A DNA stretch of 64,000 nt, taken from assembly GCA_039817885.1 (NCBI GenBank), contig JBCBUY010000008.1, positions 1-64,000 of the forward strand, given 5' to 3'. The position numbers were made by a program, and so were the translations under genes. Under the pieces are notes generated by a model. It was not told the origin of the DNA and searched no databases. It saw only the letters and a program-made list of their open reading frames with translations. Below are positions 6,809 to 15,265 of this stretch, one piece after another (position 1 is the stretch's first letter; each line of letters opens with the position of its first letter). This DNA is from CALLCD01 sp039817885 (GTDB taxonomy: Bacteria > Pseudomonadota > Alphaproteobacteria > Caulobacterales > Hyphomonadaceae).

Positions 6809-8572
6809 ATGCGCAAACATTTTATTGCACTTTCCGGTCTGCTGATTGCGGCCGCCTGCGGGGATCGTTCTGTCGAGCTTCCGCCGCCCGTCGAAGACCC
6901 TGCGTCCACACGTATCATCGATCAGGGGCTTCTCGTCGGCTTCACCCATCAAGAAAACCCAGCGCATGTGTGGTTATCAATCCCCTATGCCGCGCCACCT
7001 GTCGGCGACCTGCGCTGGCGTGCACCGCGCGTGGGCCCGACTTGGGAAGGGTCGCGAAAAGCGCTGAATGAAGCTCCCTGGTGTCCCCAGGTTCGCGGCA
7101 GCCTTGACGACGGCTCCAGCGCCGACGCCATTCCGCTCGGCGAAATTATGGGACAGGAAGACTGTCTCTATGTGAATATCTATGCGCCCATCATGGCCTC
7201 TGCGACGGCGGAGGATGCGGAACTTCCCGTGATGATGTGGATCCATGGTGGATCAAATGTCTGGGGGCGCGCGGAACAATATGATCCCTCAAAGTTGGCG
7301 GCTGAAGAGAATGTCATCGTCGCCGTGATCCAGTATCGGCTTGGACCGCTTGGCTGGTTTGCGCATGAACGCATCCGGGAGGATGCTGCGAACGAAGATG
7401 ATCGAAGCGCCAATTTTGCGATCCTCGACCAGATCGCCGCCTTGGATTGGTTGAAACAGAATGTCTCCTCCTTTGGCGGTGATCCGGACAATATTACCAT
7501 ATTCGGCGAGAGCGCGGGCGGGCATGATGTGGTGAGTTTGCTCGGCAGTCCGCGCGCCACTGACAAGTTTCAGAAAGCGATTATCCAGTCCGGCAGTTTT
7601 CGTTCGGTGAGCCTGGAAGACGCTGAATTTGGCGGAGACCGCGCCGCCGGTCCGATTGCGCGGAAACTCGTCGGCGAAGACGTCACGGCGGATGCCTTGC
7701 GCGCTGTGTCCGTCGATGCGCTTTTCGGTGCCTATGGGGAAAATCTCGACACTGAGGAATGGGATCCGCCACGGATTATCGAGGATGGTATTGTCATTCC
7801 AGAAGGCGGTTTGCAGGCGGCCTTTGGCAATCCAGAGACATTTAATGCCGTGCCGATCATCTCCGGTACGAACAAGGATGAAACGAAGCTGTTCAATCTG
7901 CTGCAGCCGGAGCTCGTTCGGTGGCGGTTCGGCCGGATTCCTCGGGCACGCAACCGCAATGTCTATAATGCGGTGGCTGAATATCAGAGCCGCATGTGGC
8001 GGGTAAGCGCGGTCGACGACCCACTAAATGCGATGGCAGCAGGTGGGCATAATGACATTTATGCCTATCGTTTCGACTGGGATGAGGCGGGTCGGGCCTG
8101 GGGAGCCGATTTCGCTGAATTGTTCGGGGCCGCCCACGGCCTGGAGATCCCGTTCGTATTCGGTCAGTTCCGGTTTCTTGGCGACGCCGACAAATGGGTC
8201 TTTACGGAGAAGAATGAGCCGGGCCGATTGGCACTGAACGATGCGATGATGGCCTATTGGGCCGAATTTGCCCGCACGGGCGCGCCGGGCACAGGGGGTA
8301 CGGCGACTCTGCCGGAATGGTCCGCCTGGTCGCAGGACGCTGGGTCTGAGAATATCATTCTGTTTGACAGCCCGGACTCAGGTGGCCCCCGCATGGTGGC
8401 GAGCCAGGAGAGCGCGAAAGGTGTCTCGGAAGACCTGTTCGCTGATCCACGACTGACCACCTCCGATATAACGTGCCAGGTCTATCTTGCGACGGTCTAT
8501 TGGCATGAGGATCTTGAGGCGCATGACGCCGAGGGGTGTCTGGAAACCACAACGGCCCTGTCCACGGAGTGA
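6809..8572 (+). CDS. Type-B carboxylesterase/lipase, lipoprotein
   Basis: 587 residues. The N-terminus MRKHFIALSGLLIAAAC looks like a lipoprotein signal with the lipid-modified cysteine at 17. The alpha/beta-hydrolase has the oxyanion HGG at 147-149, EDCLYVNIYAP, and the nucleophile elbow FGESAGG with Ser235; the downstream AAHGLEIPFVF segment holds the probable catalytic His. Family members hydrolyse carboxylic esters; the substrate is unknown. Membrane anchoring suggests degradation of external esters. The ArsC-like gene starts 6 bases after its stop. Confidence 0.9.
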   Translation: MRKHFIALSGLLIAAACGDRSVELPPPVEDPASTRIIDQGLLVGFTHQENPAHVWLSIPYAAPPVGDLRWRAPRVGPTWEGSRKALNEAPWCPQVRGSLDDGSSADAIPLGEIMGQEDCLYVNIYAPIMASATAEDAELPVMMWIHGGSNVWGRAEQYDPSKLAAEENVIVAVIQYRLGPLGWFAHERIREDAANEDDRSANFAILDQIAALDWLKQNVSSFGGDPDNITIFGESAGGHDVVSLLGSPRATDKFQKAIIQSGSFRSVSLEDAEFGGDRAAGPIARKLVGEDVTADALRAVSVDALFGAYGENLDTEEWDPPRIIEDGIVIPEGGLQAAFGNPETFNAVPIISGTNKDETKLFNLLQPELVRWRFGRIPRARNRNVYNAVAEYQSRMWRVSAVDDPLNAMAAGGHNDIYAYRFDWDEAGRAWGADFAELFGAAHGLEIPFVFGQFRFLGDADKWVFTEKNEPGRLALNDAMMAYWAEFARTGAPGTGGTATLPEWSAWSQDAGSENIILFDSPDSGGPRMVASQESAKGVSEDLFADPRLTTSDITCQVYLATVYWHEDLEAHDAEGCLETTTALSTE

Positions 8573-8578
8573 TGCATA

Positions 8579-8926
8579 ATGACCTATATTCTAATTCATA
8601 ATACTGGCTGCGGCTCATCGAAAAAGGGACTGGCCCTTCTCCAAGAAAACGGCGTCGAGCCTGAGATCAGGAAATACACCACCGCCGCAGGACGCCTCAG
8701 CGTGGACGAACTGAAAGACATCGCAAAGAAGATGGGCGGCGTTAGTCCTCGTGAGTTCATGCGGGAAAAAGATGCTGAAAAAGTTGGCTTGTCTGCATCT
8801 GCAGACGACGCTCAAGTGTTCGCGGCCATGGCGGACAATCCAAAACTGATTCAGCGGCCGATAGGGATCAATGGCGATAAGGCGGTCCTTGGCAGACCGA
8901 ATTCGAAATTGCTGGAAATTCTCTAA
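8579..8926 (+). CDS. ArsC/YffB-family arsenate reductase-like thioredoxin-fold protein
   Basis: 115 residues, usual length. Cys11 in HNTGCGSSKKG matches the catalytic cysteine of ArsC, and arginines in PREFMR (58/62), QRPI (93) and LGRP (106) match the arginines of E. coli ArsC. No arsenic genes lie nearby, so a YffB-like or other glutathione-linked role is equally possible. It starts 6 bases after the carboxylesterase stop and probably shares its transcript. Confidence 0.85.
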   Translation: MTYILIHNTGCGSSKKGLALLQENGVEPEIRKYTTAAGRLSVDELKDIAKKMGGVSPREFMREKDAEKVGLSASADDAQVFAAMADNPKLIQRPIGINGDKAVLGRPNSKLLEIL

Positions 8927-9018
8927 TTTTCGCCCCAGATCGGTCAAATTTCATCTATTTCCCAAGCTAGGTCTTAAGTGTGCCGGCGCATAGTGCTGCC
9001 CTGTTTGGGAGCTGAGCC

Positions 9019-9279
9019 ATGCTTGCCACATTGATTGCAGGTACTTTTTTCGTCGCTGCCGCGGGCTTCGCCTTCGGTGTGCCGATGATGGTGTTTGGCC
9101 CACGTATTGTGCTTGGACGGCTCTCTCAGAAGCCTGGTGGTCGGTTCATGCTGGGCAGTTTCGCGACCCTTGCGATCGCCATTGTCCTTGCGCCCTTCAC
9201 GATTGACCCCTTGATTTCTGCCGGCGAGATCGCGCAGATATCGGCGGAAAATTTCAATCGCCTGGGCTGGCGCATCTAA
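9019..9279 (+). CDS. Small hypothetical membrane protein
   Basis: 86 residues with two predicted helices (about 3-28 and 45-65). There is a strong ribosome site GGGAGCTGAGCC directly before the ATG; the same leader precedes the S9 peptidase start at 35753. No known family was recognised. It lies 46 bases before mch. Confidence 0.6.
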   Translation: MLATLIAGTFFVAAAGFAFGVPMMVFGPRIVLGRLSQKPGGRFMLGSFATLAIAIVLAPFTIDPLISAGEIAQISAENFNRLGWRI

Positions 9280-9325
9280 ACTTTGAGGTGCTGGGCGCGG
9301 GCCAAGCTAAGGTCCGATCGCAGCC

Positions 9326-10360
9326 ATGAAATCCTTTGCCGGGAATTACTTTGAAGACTTCTATGTCGGTATGGAAATTGTCCATGCCACACCTCTGACA
9401 ATAAGCGAGGGCGACATCTCGCTGTATCGCGCCCTGACGGGCAGTCGCCACGCGATGTTCTCGTCGGATCCGTTTGCCAAGGCGAATGGGTGCGACCGCA
9501 CGCCTATCGATCCGCTCCTCGCCTTTCATGTTGTCTTTGGCAAAACAGTGCCGGACATCTCTCTCAACGCTGTTGCCAATCTCGGCTATGCGGAGGGCCG
9601 TTTCCCGGTTGGTGTACATCCGGGCGACACATTGCGAGCGGTCTCGAATGTGATTGGCGTGAAGCAAAACTCCAACGGCAAGACAGGTGTCGTCTGGGTT
9701 CGGACACGTGGGCTGAACCAGGCCGATGAGGACGTGATGAGTTATGTGCGCTGGGTCATGGTGCACAAACGCGATGCGAGTGTGCCCGCGCCGGAAGCAG
9801 TCATTCCAGACCTTTTGGATGCTGTGCCGGCATCGGAATTTGGGACAGATTGGTCCTATGCCAATTGGGATGATGCACTGGCTGGATCTCCCCACCGCTA
9901 CGACGATTACGAGATCGGTGAAAAGATCGACCATGTTGATGGCATGACCGTGGAGGAAGCCGAGCACCAGATTGCGACACGGCTTTATCAGAACACGGCA
10001 AAAGTGCACTTCGATGCCCATGCCCAACAGGCGAGCCGATTCGGGAAGCGGCTGATTTATGGCGGTGTCGTCATCTCAATCGCGCGGGCACTGTCCTTCA
10101 ATGGGCTCGCCAATGCCGCCGAGATGATTGGCATTAATGCCGGAACCCATGCTGGCCCTCTGTTTGCCGGTGATACCGTTTATGCGTGGTCTGAAGTGCT
10201 GGACAAGGCGGAGCTGACCGATAGCGTTGGAGCGCTTCGACTTCGGCTCGTGGCCGCGAAGAACCATCCTTGCGGAGACTATGTGCTTCGAGGTGAAGAT
10301 GGGAAGTATCATCCCGACGTGCTTCTGGACTTTGATTACTGGGCGGCCATCCCGCGATAA
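9326..10360 (+). CDS. mch: Mesaconyl-C1-CoA hydratase (beta-methylmalyl-CoA dehydratase), MaoC type
   Basis: 344 residues with tandem MaoC hot-dog domains. Motifs remembered from R. sphaeroides Mch are present: NYFEDFYVGMEIVHATP, VVFGKTVPDISLNA, NLGYAEGRF, GEKIDHVDGMTVEEAEH, QNTAKVHFD, YGGVVISIARALSFNGLANA, FAGDTVYAWSE. The enzyme interconverts mesaconyl-C1-CoA and beta-methylmalyl-CoA in the ethylmalonyl-CoA pathway of acetyl-CoA assimilation. The CitE-like lyase upstream fits that pathway. No other pathway gene (ccr, ecm, mcd) is in the window. Confidence 0.92.
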   Translation: MKSFAGNYFEDFYVGMEIVHATPLTISEGDISLYRALTGSRHAMFSSDPFAKANGCDRTPIDPLLAFHVVFGKTVPDISLNAVANLGYAEGRFPVGVHPGDTLRAVSNVIGVKQNSNGKTGVVWVRTRGLNQADEDVMSYVRWVMVHKRDASVPAPEAVIPDLLDAVPASEFGTDWSYANWDDALAGSPHRYDDYEIGEKIDHVDGMTVEEAEHQIATRLYQNTAKVHFDAHAQQASRFGKRLIYGGVVISIARALSFNGLANAAEMIGINAGTHAGPLFAGDTVYAWSEVLDKAELTDSVGALRLRLVAAKNHPCGDYVLRGEDGKYHPDVLLDFDYWAAIPR

Positions 10361-10375
10361 GTCGGAACCAATTGC

Positions 10376-10792
10376 ATGAGCTTCACCTCCCCCATTGATG
10401 GTCTCGCCGCGGTCGCGCTGGCCCTGGCCGTTATTCTGTCGGCCATCGTGTCCCTCATCACGTCATCTGTAAGACGAGAGGCGGTGAGACAAGGTCAGGC
10501 CACGGCCCAGGCGCTCTGTGAATTGACGGGCATCCTCGACCCGAAGGCGCTACAAGACGTGTTCGGCCCGCCAGATATGGGACGGGTTTGGCGACGTGTA
10601 ACACTTCCACAAGTTATGCAGGCGCGCATGCCCATGGGACACCTTATCAGTGGGCAAGGCGTCGATATTGCCTGCATTATTGTCGCCGTTTTGTCATTTA
10701 TTTCAGACCATATTCTGGTTGGCCTTGCCCTCACCTTGGCGGTAAGCGTTCAAGCGGTTGGTTGGATTATGGCGACACGCCTGCCGAAGTAG
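10376..10792 (+). CDS. Hypothetical membrane protein
   Basis: 138 residues with helices near 10-30 and 95-135 and a soluble middle segment. No recognised domain. It starts 15 bases after mch and ends 24 bases before the aquaporin gene, so co-transcription with both is likely. Confidence 0.6.
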   Translation: MSFTSPIDGLAAVALALAVILSAIVSLITSSVRREAVRQGQATAQALCELTGILDPKALQDVFGPPDMGRVWRRVTLPQVMQARMPMGHLISGQGVDIACIIVAVLSFISDHILVGLALTLAVSVQAVGWIMATRLPK

Positions 10793-10816
10793 AAACCTCA
10801 TTAGGCGAGGAGGATC

Positions 10817-11494
10817 ATGACGCTTTCGCGCAAACTGACGTCCGAGGCGCTCGGCACGCTCATACTGATTTCTACTGTCATCGGATCGGGCATTATGGCC
10901 GATCGTCTGACCGACGATGTGGCGCTGGCGCTATGGGGGAACACAGCAGCCACCGGAGCGATTCTTGTTGTCCTGATACTGATTTTCGGTCCAATTTCTG
11001 GCGCGCATTTCAATCCTGCCGTGACGCTCGCTTTTCGCATCAAAGGAGACATCTCAAATGAGCTCGCCGGTGCCTATGTCGCTGTGCAAATTATCGGTGG
11101 GCTTATGGGGGCTATTCTGGCTCATCTCATGTTCGACGAAGCGCTGATCCAGATATCGACGACGTCCCGGTCTGGTGTTGCCCAATGGGTCGCGGAAGGT
11201 GCGGCGACATTTGCTTTGATCGCTGCCATTCTGGGCGCTGTGAGATTTAAGCCTGAGGCTGTGCCCTATGCGGTGGGCCTGGTGATCACGGCTGGATATT
11301 GGTGGACGGCCTCCACCAGCTTTGCCAATCCGGCCGTTACCATTGCCCGCATGTTTACCGACACATTTTCTGGCATCCGTCCGGCCGATGCGCCCGCCTT
11401 TATCATCGCACAGTTGATCACAGCGGCTTGTTTGACACCGTTTCTCCTTTGGCTGTTTGCGGAGGAAAAGGACATTGAGGAGGATGCGCACTGA
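10817..11494 (+). CDS. MIP/aquaporin family channel
   Basis: 225 residues, six helices. Both NPA half-helix motifs are intact: SGAHFNPAVT at 66-68 and SFANPAVTIARMF at 171-173, followed by the selectivity-filter Arg178. This predicts a water or small-solute channel in the inner membrane; substrate choice between water and glycerol cannot be set from sequence alone. AGGAGG lies upstream of the ATG. Its TGA overlaps the pgeF ATG by one base. Confidence 0.93.
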   Translation: MTLSRKLTSEALGTLILISTVIGSGIMADRLTDDVALALWGNTAATGAILVVLILIFGPISGAHFNPAVTLAFRIKGDISNELAGAYVAVQIIGGLMGAILAHLMFDEALIQISTTSRSGVAQWVAEGAATFALIAAILGAVRFKPEAVPYAVGLVITAGYWWTASTSFANPAVTIARMFTDTFSGIRPADAPAFIIAQLITAACLTPFLLWLFAEEKDIEEDAH

Positions 11495-12273
11495 TGTCGT
11501 CCTTGCCTGTTACCCACGCTCCTAGCCTTGAGCAGATTCCAGATGTTACGCACGGTTTTTTCGGCCGGCGGGGCGGCGTCTCGACGGGCATATACGACAG
11601 TTTGAATGCTGGGATCGGATCGAATGACGACATTGAGGATGTCTTTGAGAACCGTCACCGAATTGCAGCTGCTATCGGTGCCGACGGCAAACGCCACCTG
11701 CTCTCTTGCCACCAACATCATTCGGCGGACGCCCTCTTGGTCCGCGCGCCTTTCGAAGAGCGCCCCAAGGGTGATGCCATGGTTTCCAAAGTGCCGGGGC
11801 TAGCGCTCGCAATTATGACGGCGGATTGCGTGCCTATTCTGTTCGCCGACCCCCAAGCACATGTCGTCGGAGCGGCCCATGCCGGCTGGAAAGGCGGTCT
11901 TGGTGGCATCGTTGAAGCAACAATCGAGACGATGGAAGCCATCGGGGCCGAAGCTGGCCGCATCATCGCAGCGATCGGCCCGGCGATCGGTCAGGCCTCT
12001 TACGAAGTTGGGCCGGAGTATCGCGACCGCTTTGTTGCAGACAACCCGATAAATGACCGGTTCTTCCGGACAGGTCTGGGTGACCGCCTGCATTTCGACA
12101 TTCAAGGTTTTGTCCGCGCCAAGCTGGCAAGATCCGGCGTGTCACAGATCGACGTGATCGCGGACGATACTTGCGCCCTGGAATCGACCTATTTTTCCAA
12201 TCGTCGGCGGCATAAATCTGGCGAACCAGACTATGGCCGAAATGCATCAGTCATCATGCTGAAGGATGCCTGA
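11494..12273 (+). CDS. pgeF: Purine nucleoside phosphorylase/multicopper-type YfiH family (PgeF)
   Basis: 259 residues of the YfiH/PgeF (formerly polyphenol oxidase) family. Seen: HGFFGRRGGVS, LSCHQHHSADAL, MTADCVPILFAD and AAHAGWKGGL, which carry the family's His-Cys-His metal site. Known members act on purine nucleosides or edit peptidoglycan precursors. The gene is translationally coupled to the aquaporin and is followed by prs. Confidence 0.93.
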   Translation: MSSLPVTHAPSLEQIPDVTHGFFGRRGGVSTGIYDSLNAGIGSNDDIEDVFENRHRIAAAIGADGKRHLLSCHQHHSADALLVRAPFEERPKGDAMVSKVPGLALAIMTADCVPILFADPQAHVVGAAHAGWKGGLGGIVEATIETMEAIGAEAGRIIAAIGPAIGQASYEVGPEYRDRFVADNPINDRFFRTGLGDRLHFDIQGFVRAKLARSGVSQIDVIADDTCALESTYFSNRRRHKSGEPDYGRNASVIMLKDA

Positions 12274-12358
12274 CTGCAAGAAATCGTTTCGGCAGCGTTG
12301 CGACTCGCAGGGAGTTGCTCTTAAAGCATCGTGAAACGAGCTGCTGCGGGGCTAACTC

Positions 12359-13303
12359 ATGAAACTGCTGACCTGTAATGCCAACAGGCCACTCGCCGCA
12401 GCGATTGCAGATTATCTTGATGCGCCGCTGACCGAAGCCGACGTCAAGACCTTCGCAGACAAGGAAATTTTCGTCCGCATCAACGAAAATGTTCGCGGTG
12501 AGGACGTGTTCGCCATACAGTCAACGGCCTATCCGGCGAATGACCATCTGATGGAATTGCTGATCTGCATAGACGCGCTGAGGCGGGCATCCGCCAGACG
12601 CGTCACTGCGGTTATCCCCTATTTCGGCTATGCCCGGCAAGATCGCAAAACCGACGGCCGAACGCCGATTTCAGCGAAGCTGGTCGCCAATCTGATCTCG
12701 ACCGCTGGCGCAGACCGCGTGCTGACAATGGATCTCCATGCCGGGCAAATCCAGGGCTTCTTCGATATCCCGACCGATAATATGGTCGCCGGACCGGTGA
12801 TCCTGAAAGACATACGCGAGCGTTATAATGGCGACGAGTTGATCGTGGTGTCTCCGGATGTCGGGGGCGTTGTGCGCGCACGCGGTCTGGCACGCCGCCT
12901 GGGACGCGACCTTGCGATTGTCGACAAGCGCCGACCGGAAGCCGGCACGGCTGAAGTGATGAACATCATTGGCGACGTCAAAGGCCGGCGATGCATCATG
13001 ATCGACGATATTTGTGATTCCGGCGGCACGCTGTGTGAGGCGGCCGCGGCCCTTAAGGAAGAAGGGGCGACGTCCGTTGCGGCCTATGTGACACATGGTG
13101 TGCTGTCTCCGAAAGATGGCAAGCGTGCTGTGGAGCGCATAGAGGCTTCTGTTCTTGACGAGCTTGTGATCTGCGACACGATCCAGCCGCGAGATGAAGA
13201 TTTCGAATCGGACGCACTGCGCGTTCTTAGCGTTGCCCCGCTACTCGGAGAAGCCATCCGGCGAATAGCGAATGAAGAGAGCGTCTCTAAGCTCTTCGAC
13301 TAG
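12359..13303 (+). CDS. prs: Ribose-phosphate pyrophosphokinase
   Basis: 314 residues, normal length. It makes PRPP from ribose 5-phosphate and ATP for nucleotide, His and Trp synthesis. Seen: ARQDRKTDGRTPISAK, DLHAGQIQGFF, SPDVGGVVRARGLA and the PRPP-binding loop MIDDICDSGGTL. The 85-base gap after pgeF leaves room for its own promoter. Confidence 0.97.
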   Translation: MKLLTCNANRPLAAAIADYLDAPLTEADVKTFADKEIFVRINENVRGEDVFAIQSTAYPANDHLMELLICIDALRRASARRVTAVIPYFGYARQDRKTDGRTPISAKLVANLISTAGADRVLTMDLHAGQIQGFFDIPTDNMVAGPVILKDIRERYNGDELIVVSPDVGGVVRARGLARRLGRDLAIVDKRRPEAGTAEVMNIIGDVKGRRCIMIDDICDSGGTLCEAAAALKEEGATSVAAYVTHGVLSPKDGKRAVERIEASVLDELVICDTIQPRDEDFESDALRVLSVAPLLGEAIRRIANEESVSKLFD

Positions 13304-13668
13304 CTGACGCAACAAACTAGCCCGCCCATATTACACTCACGACTGGTTGTCGCTCTAGAGCTTATTCTTGAGATGAAACCGTTGGACAAAGGTGAGCGTT
13401 CAATTTGCTGTGCACCGAACCGATGACACCAAAATCCTCACGCCAAAAACACTCTCCTCAACCGCACTTTTTCTGAAATATTATATTGCTGGGCGAGGTT
13501 CATCGATAATTTGAAATATAATGTCGAGAATATAAAATCGACACAATTAGTTGAAGATTGCGATACAAATTCTTGCGTTGAGTTTGCCACCATAGCGCGT
13601 ACTTGTTGCTCGTCGGCCGCAGAAAAAGAGCCGTCGCAATTTAATACAAATAGCAGGTACCCTTTCCA
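13304..13668. other. 365-base AT-rich intergenic region before the UrcA gene
   Basis: No gene is seen. The second half is clearly more AT-rich than its surroundings and holds a dyad TGTCGA/TCGACA at 13522-13543 (listed separately). It probably contains the promoter and a long 5' leader of the UrcA-family gene at 13669. Confidence 0.6.
13522..13543. promoter_or_regulatory. Dyad TGTCGA-N10-TCGACA upstream of UrcA gene
   Basis: Six-base perfect arms separated by ten AT-only or AT-rich bases; a TATAAA lies between the arms at 13531-13536 and TTGAAA at 13511-13516, although their 14-base spacing is short for a sigma-70-type promoter. An operator overlapping a promoter is a plausible reading. The other UrcA gene in this window also has a dyad with a 10-base spacer. 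Confidence 0.4.
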
Positions 13669-14046
13669 ATGACTTCCCTCACCACCCTCCGCCTCGTCGT
13701 CACTGCAACTGCGGTGGCTCTGTCAGGACTTGCCGCGCCAACAGCTATTGCTGACATTCAGCGGGTTCGCGTCGATATCTCAGATTTGAATCTTCAAACA
13801 GACAAGGGCGCTGCAACCTTCGTTCAACGCATTGAAGCTGCGAGTGAAGAAGCTTGTCGCCGGTCTTCTGATAATAATCGCCTTGTGCGTTCGGTCAGCC
13901 AGCGCCAGGCGATCCACAAAGACTATGAGCATTGCATGGCTGAAGCGATCGCGGATGCCGTCGACGATATTGAAGAGCCAATTGCCATGTCCGTCGTCGA
14001 AGCACGTATCGACACGCTTATGTCCCAGAGCAAAACCGCTGGATAG
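13669..14046 (+). CDS. UrcA family secreted protein
   Basis: 125 residues with an N-terminal signal peptide (about 1-28, ending AIA). The mature part has the UrcA pattern VRVDISDLNLQTDKGAATFVQRIEAASEEAC, that is, an early DL-L-T-G segment followed by RI-AA-C. Two cysteines (C61-region and C87-region) could form a disulfide. UrcA proteins are small periplasmic proteins of unknown function, common in Caulobacterales and sphingomonads. A strong terminator follows. Confidence 0.85.
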   Translation: MTSLTTLRLVVTATAVALSGLAAPTAIADIQRVRVDISDLNLQTDKGAATFVQRIEAASEEACRRSSDNNRLVRSVSQRQAIHKDYEHCMAEAIADAVDDIEEPIAMSVVEARIDTLMSQSKTAG

Positions 14047-14059
14047 ATCGATACAGAAC

Positions 14060-14089
14060 AGCCCTGCCGTCTCACTTCGGCAGGGCTTT
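14060..14089 (+). terminator. Intrinsic terminator after UrcA gene
   Basis: Ten-base perfect stem AGCCCTGCCG/CGGCAGGGCT with an 8-base loop, followed by TTTCTC. It closes the UrcA transcript 13 bases after the stop codon. Confidence 0.88.
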
Positions 14090-14122
14090 CTCAAAATATA
14101 ATATGGCTTGAATACTGTTGGG

Positions 14123-14947
14123 CTATGTGAAGTCCGGCCTCCAGATCAGTTGGAAGCCGACGCCGCCATCCGGAGCCCCATCGGTGAACCCGACGGAGCC
14201 ATAGAACGTCCAGCGTAACTGATCATTGATTGGACCGGTGAGCGCCCCAAACACTTCCTGACTTTCATCGGCCGTGTCGACGGTTGCCTCTCGGAAATCA
14301 TAAGAGGCCAACAAGGCATATCCACTGCCGAGATTATAACTGCCACCAACACTGACATTGAACGTGTTGTTCAAATCAGCCCCTTCCGGGTCTCCGCGCC
14401 ACCGAAAGCCGACGGTGGTGAACGGCGTGAAGTCGCCAAAGCTGTAGGCAAGGTCGACGGCAATCCCGCCATCGACTTCGCCTGTGCCCAGCCCCTGGTC
14501 TTCGTCGGCTGTGGGGATTTTCAAACGTCCTTGAAGCTGGACGAGCAAGTCGCCTGTCAGGGTCGATGGAACATTGTAGTTTACACCGAGCGAAAGATCT
14601 CCGAATCCGGAGTTCTGCTCGATTTCACCGGTCGCTCCACCGTCCACGATGATGCCATCTCCGACGACCCCGCCTGGGCCCGTGATCTGCAACCAGGACG
14701 CACCGATGGAAAAGCGAAAATCGCCCACATCTGCGCGTGCCGAAAAGGGCGTCGAAAGTGTCTCAGTAGCATCCTCGGCACCGAAATCACCTCGGCTGAA
14801 GTCTATCCCGGCGGTGAAGGATGGCCGGATAAAGGGCGCTTCTGTCTCACGCGTGGCGCGTTCCTGGGTCTCGGTTTCGCTTTGGGCAATGGCCATAGCG
14901 GTCGGGATCATGACCGCGGCTGCGGCCATACTCGATAGTCTTTTCAT
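14123..14947 (-). CDS. Predicted outer-membrane beta-barrel protein
   Basis: 274 residues. Signal peptide at about 1-22 (ending AIAQ). The rest alternates short amphipathic strands and Gly/Asp turns (FGDLSLGVNYN, LLVQLQGRLKIP, YALLASYDFREA), consistent with a barrel of about ten or more strands, like MetA/transporter-type porins. No close family is named with confidence. It lies 39 bases downstream of the Glu-Arg-Val repeat gene on the same strand. Confidence 0.75.
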   Translation of the reverse strand: MKRLSSMAAAAVMIPTAMAIAQSETETQERATRETEAPFIRPSFTAGIDFSRGDFGAEDATETLSTPFSARADVGDFRFSIGASWLQITGPGGVVGDGIIVDGGATGEIEQNSGFGDLSLGVNYNVPSTLTGDLLVQLQGRLKIPTADEDQGLGTGEVDGGIAVDLAYSFGDFTPFTTVGFRWRGDPEGADLNNTFNVSVGGSYNLGSGYALLASYDFREATVDTADESQEVFGALTGPINDQLRWTFYGSVGFTDGAPDGGVGFQLIWRPDFT

Positions 14948-14986
14948 GATTGTTCCTTTCCCGGTCGGCCCGGGATGGGTTGGAGC

Positions 14987-15265
14987 TTAGCTTCCGAAGC
15001 CGCTTGATGGACGTTCGACGCGTTCCACTCGCTCGACGCGTTCTACGCGCTCGACACGTTCCACACGCTCGGGACGATCAATGCGTTCGGGACGCTCAGG
15101 ACGCTCAATCTGACGAATTTCGTTTCCTGCACGAGCCGCGCTTTTGCTGCCCTCAACCTCGACGGTTTCGAGTTCTGTCTCAACGCGTTCGGGGGTCTCA
15201 ACTTGAGCCAGAGCTGGGCTCACGGCCAGCGAAAGGATCGCCGACGCTGCAAGTAGTTTTTTCAT
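14987..15265 (-). CDS. Secreted Glu-Arg-Val tandem-repeat protein
   Basis: 92 residues. Signal peptide MKKLLAASAILSLAVSPALA, then an acidic/basic stretch with VETPERVETELETVEVEG and, from about residue 52, a run of PER and VER triplets (RPERPERIDRPER, then five successive VER units). Codons within the repeats vary synonymously (CGT, CGC, CGA; GTG, GTC, GTA), so the amino-acid pattern seems maintained. Start ATG has GAGGTAG about 8 bases upstream. It heads a two-gene unit with the outer-membrane barrel gene. No known family was recognised. Confidence 0.75.
   Translation of the reverse strand: MKKLLAASAILSLAVSPALAQVETPERVETELETVEVEGSKSAARAGNEIRQIERPERPERIDRPERVERVERVERVERVERVERPSSGFGS

Noticed and set aside
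9254..10027. Minus-strand frame of 257 residues opposite mch
   Set aside because: Antisense to a well matched Mch; no start site or motif of its own.
15000..15110. Tandem repeats resembling a CRISPR array
   Set aside because: Units are 9 bases or shorter, coding, without unique spacers; they encode the Glu-Arg-Val repeats.
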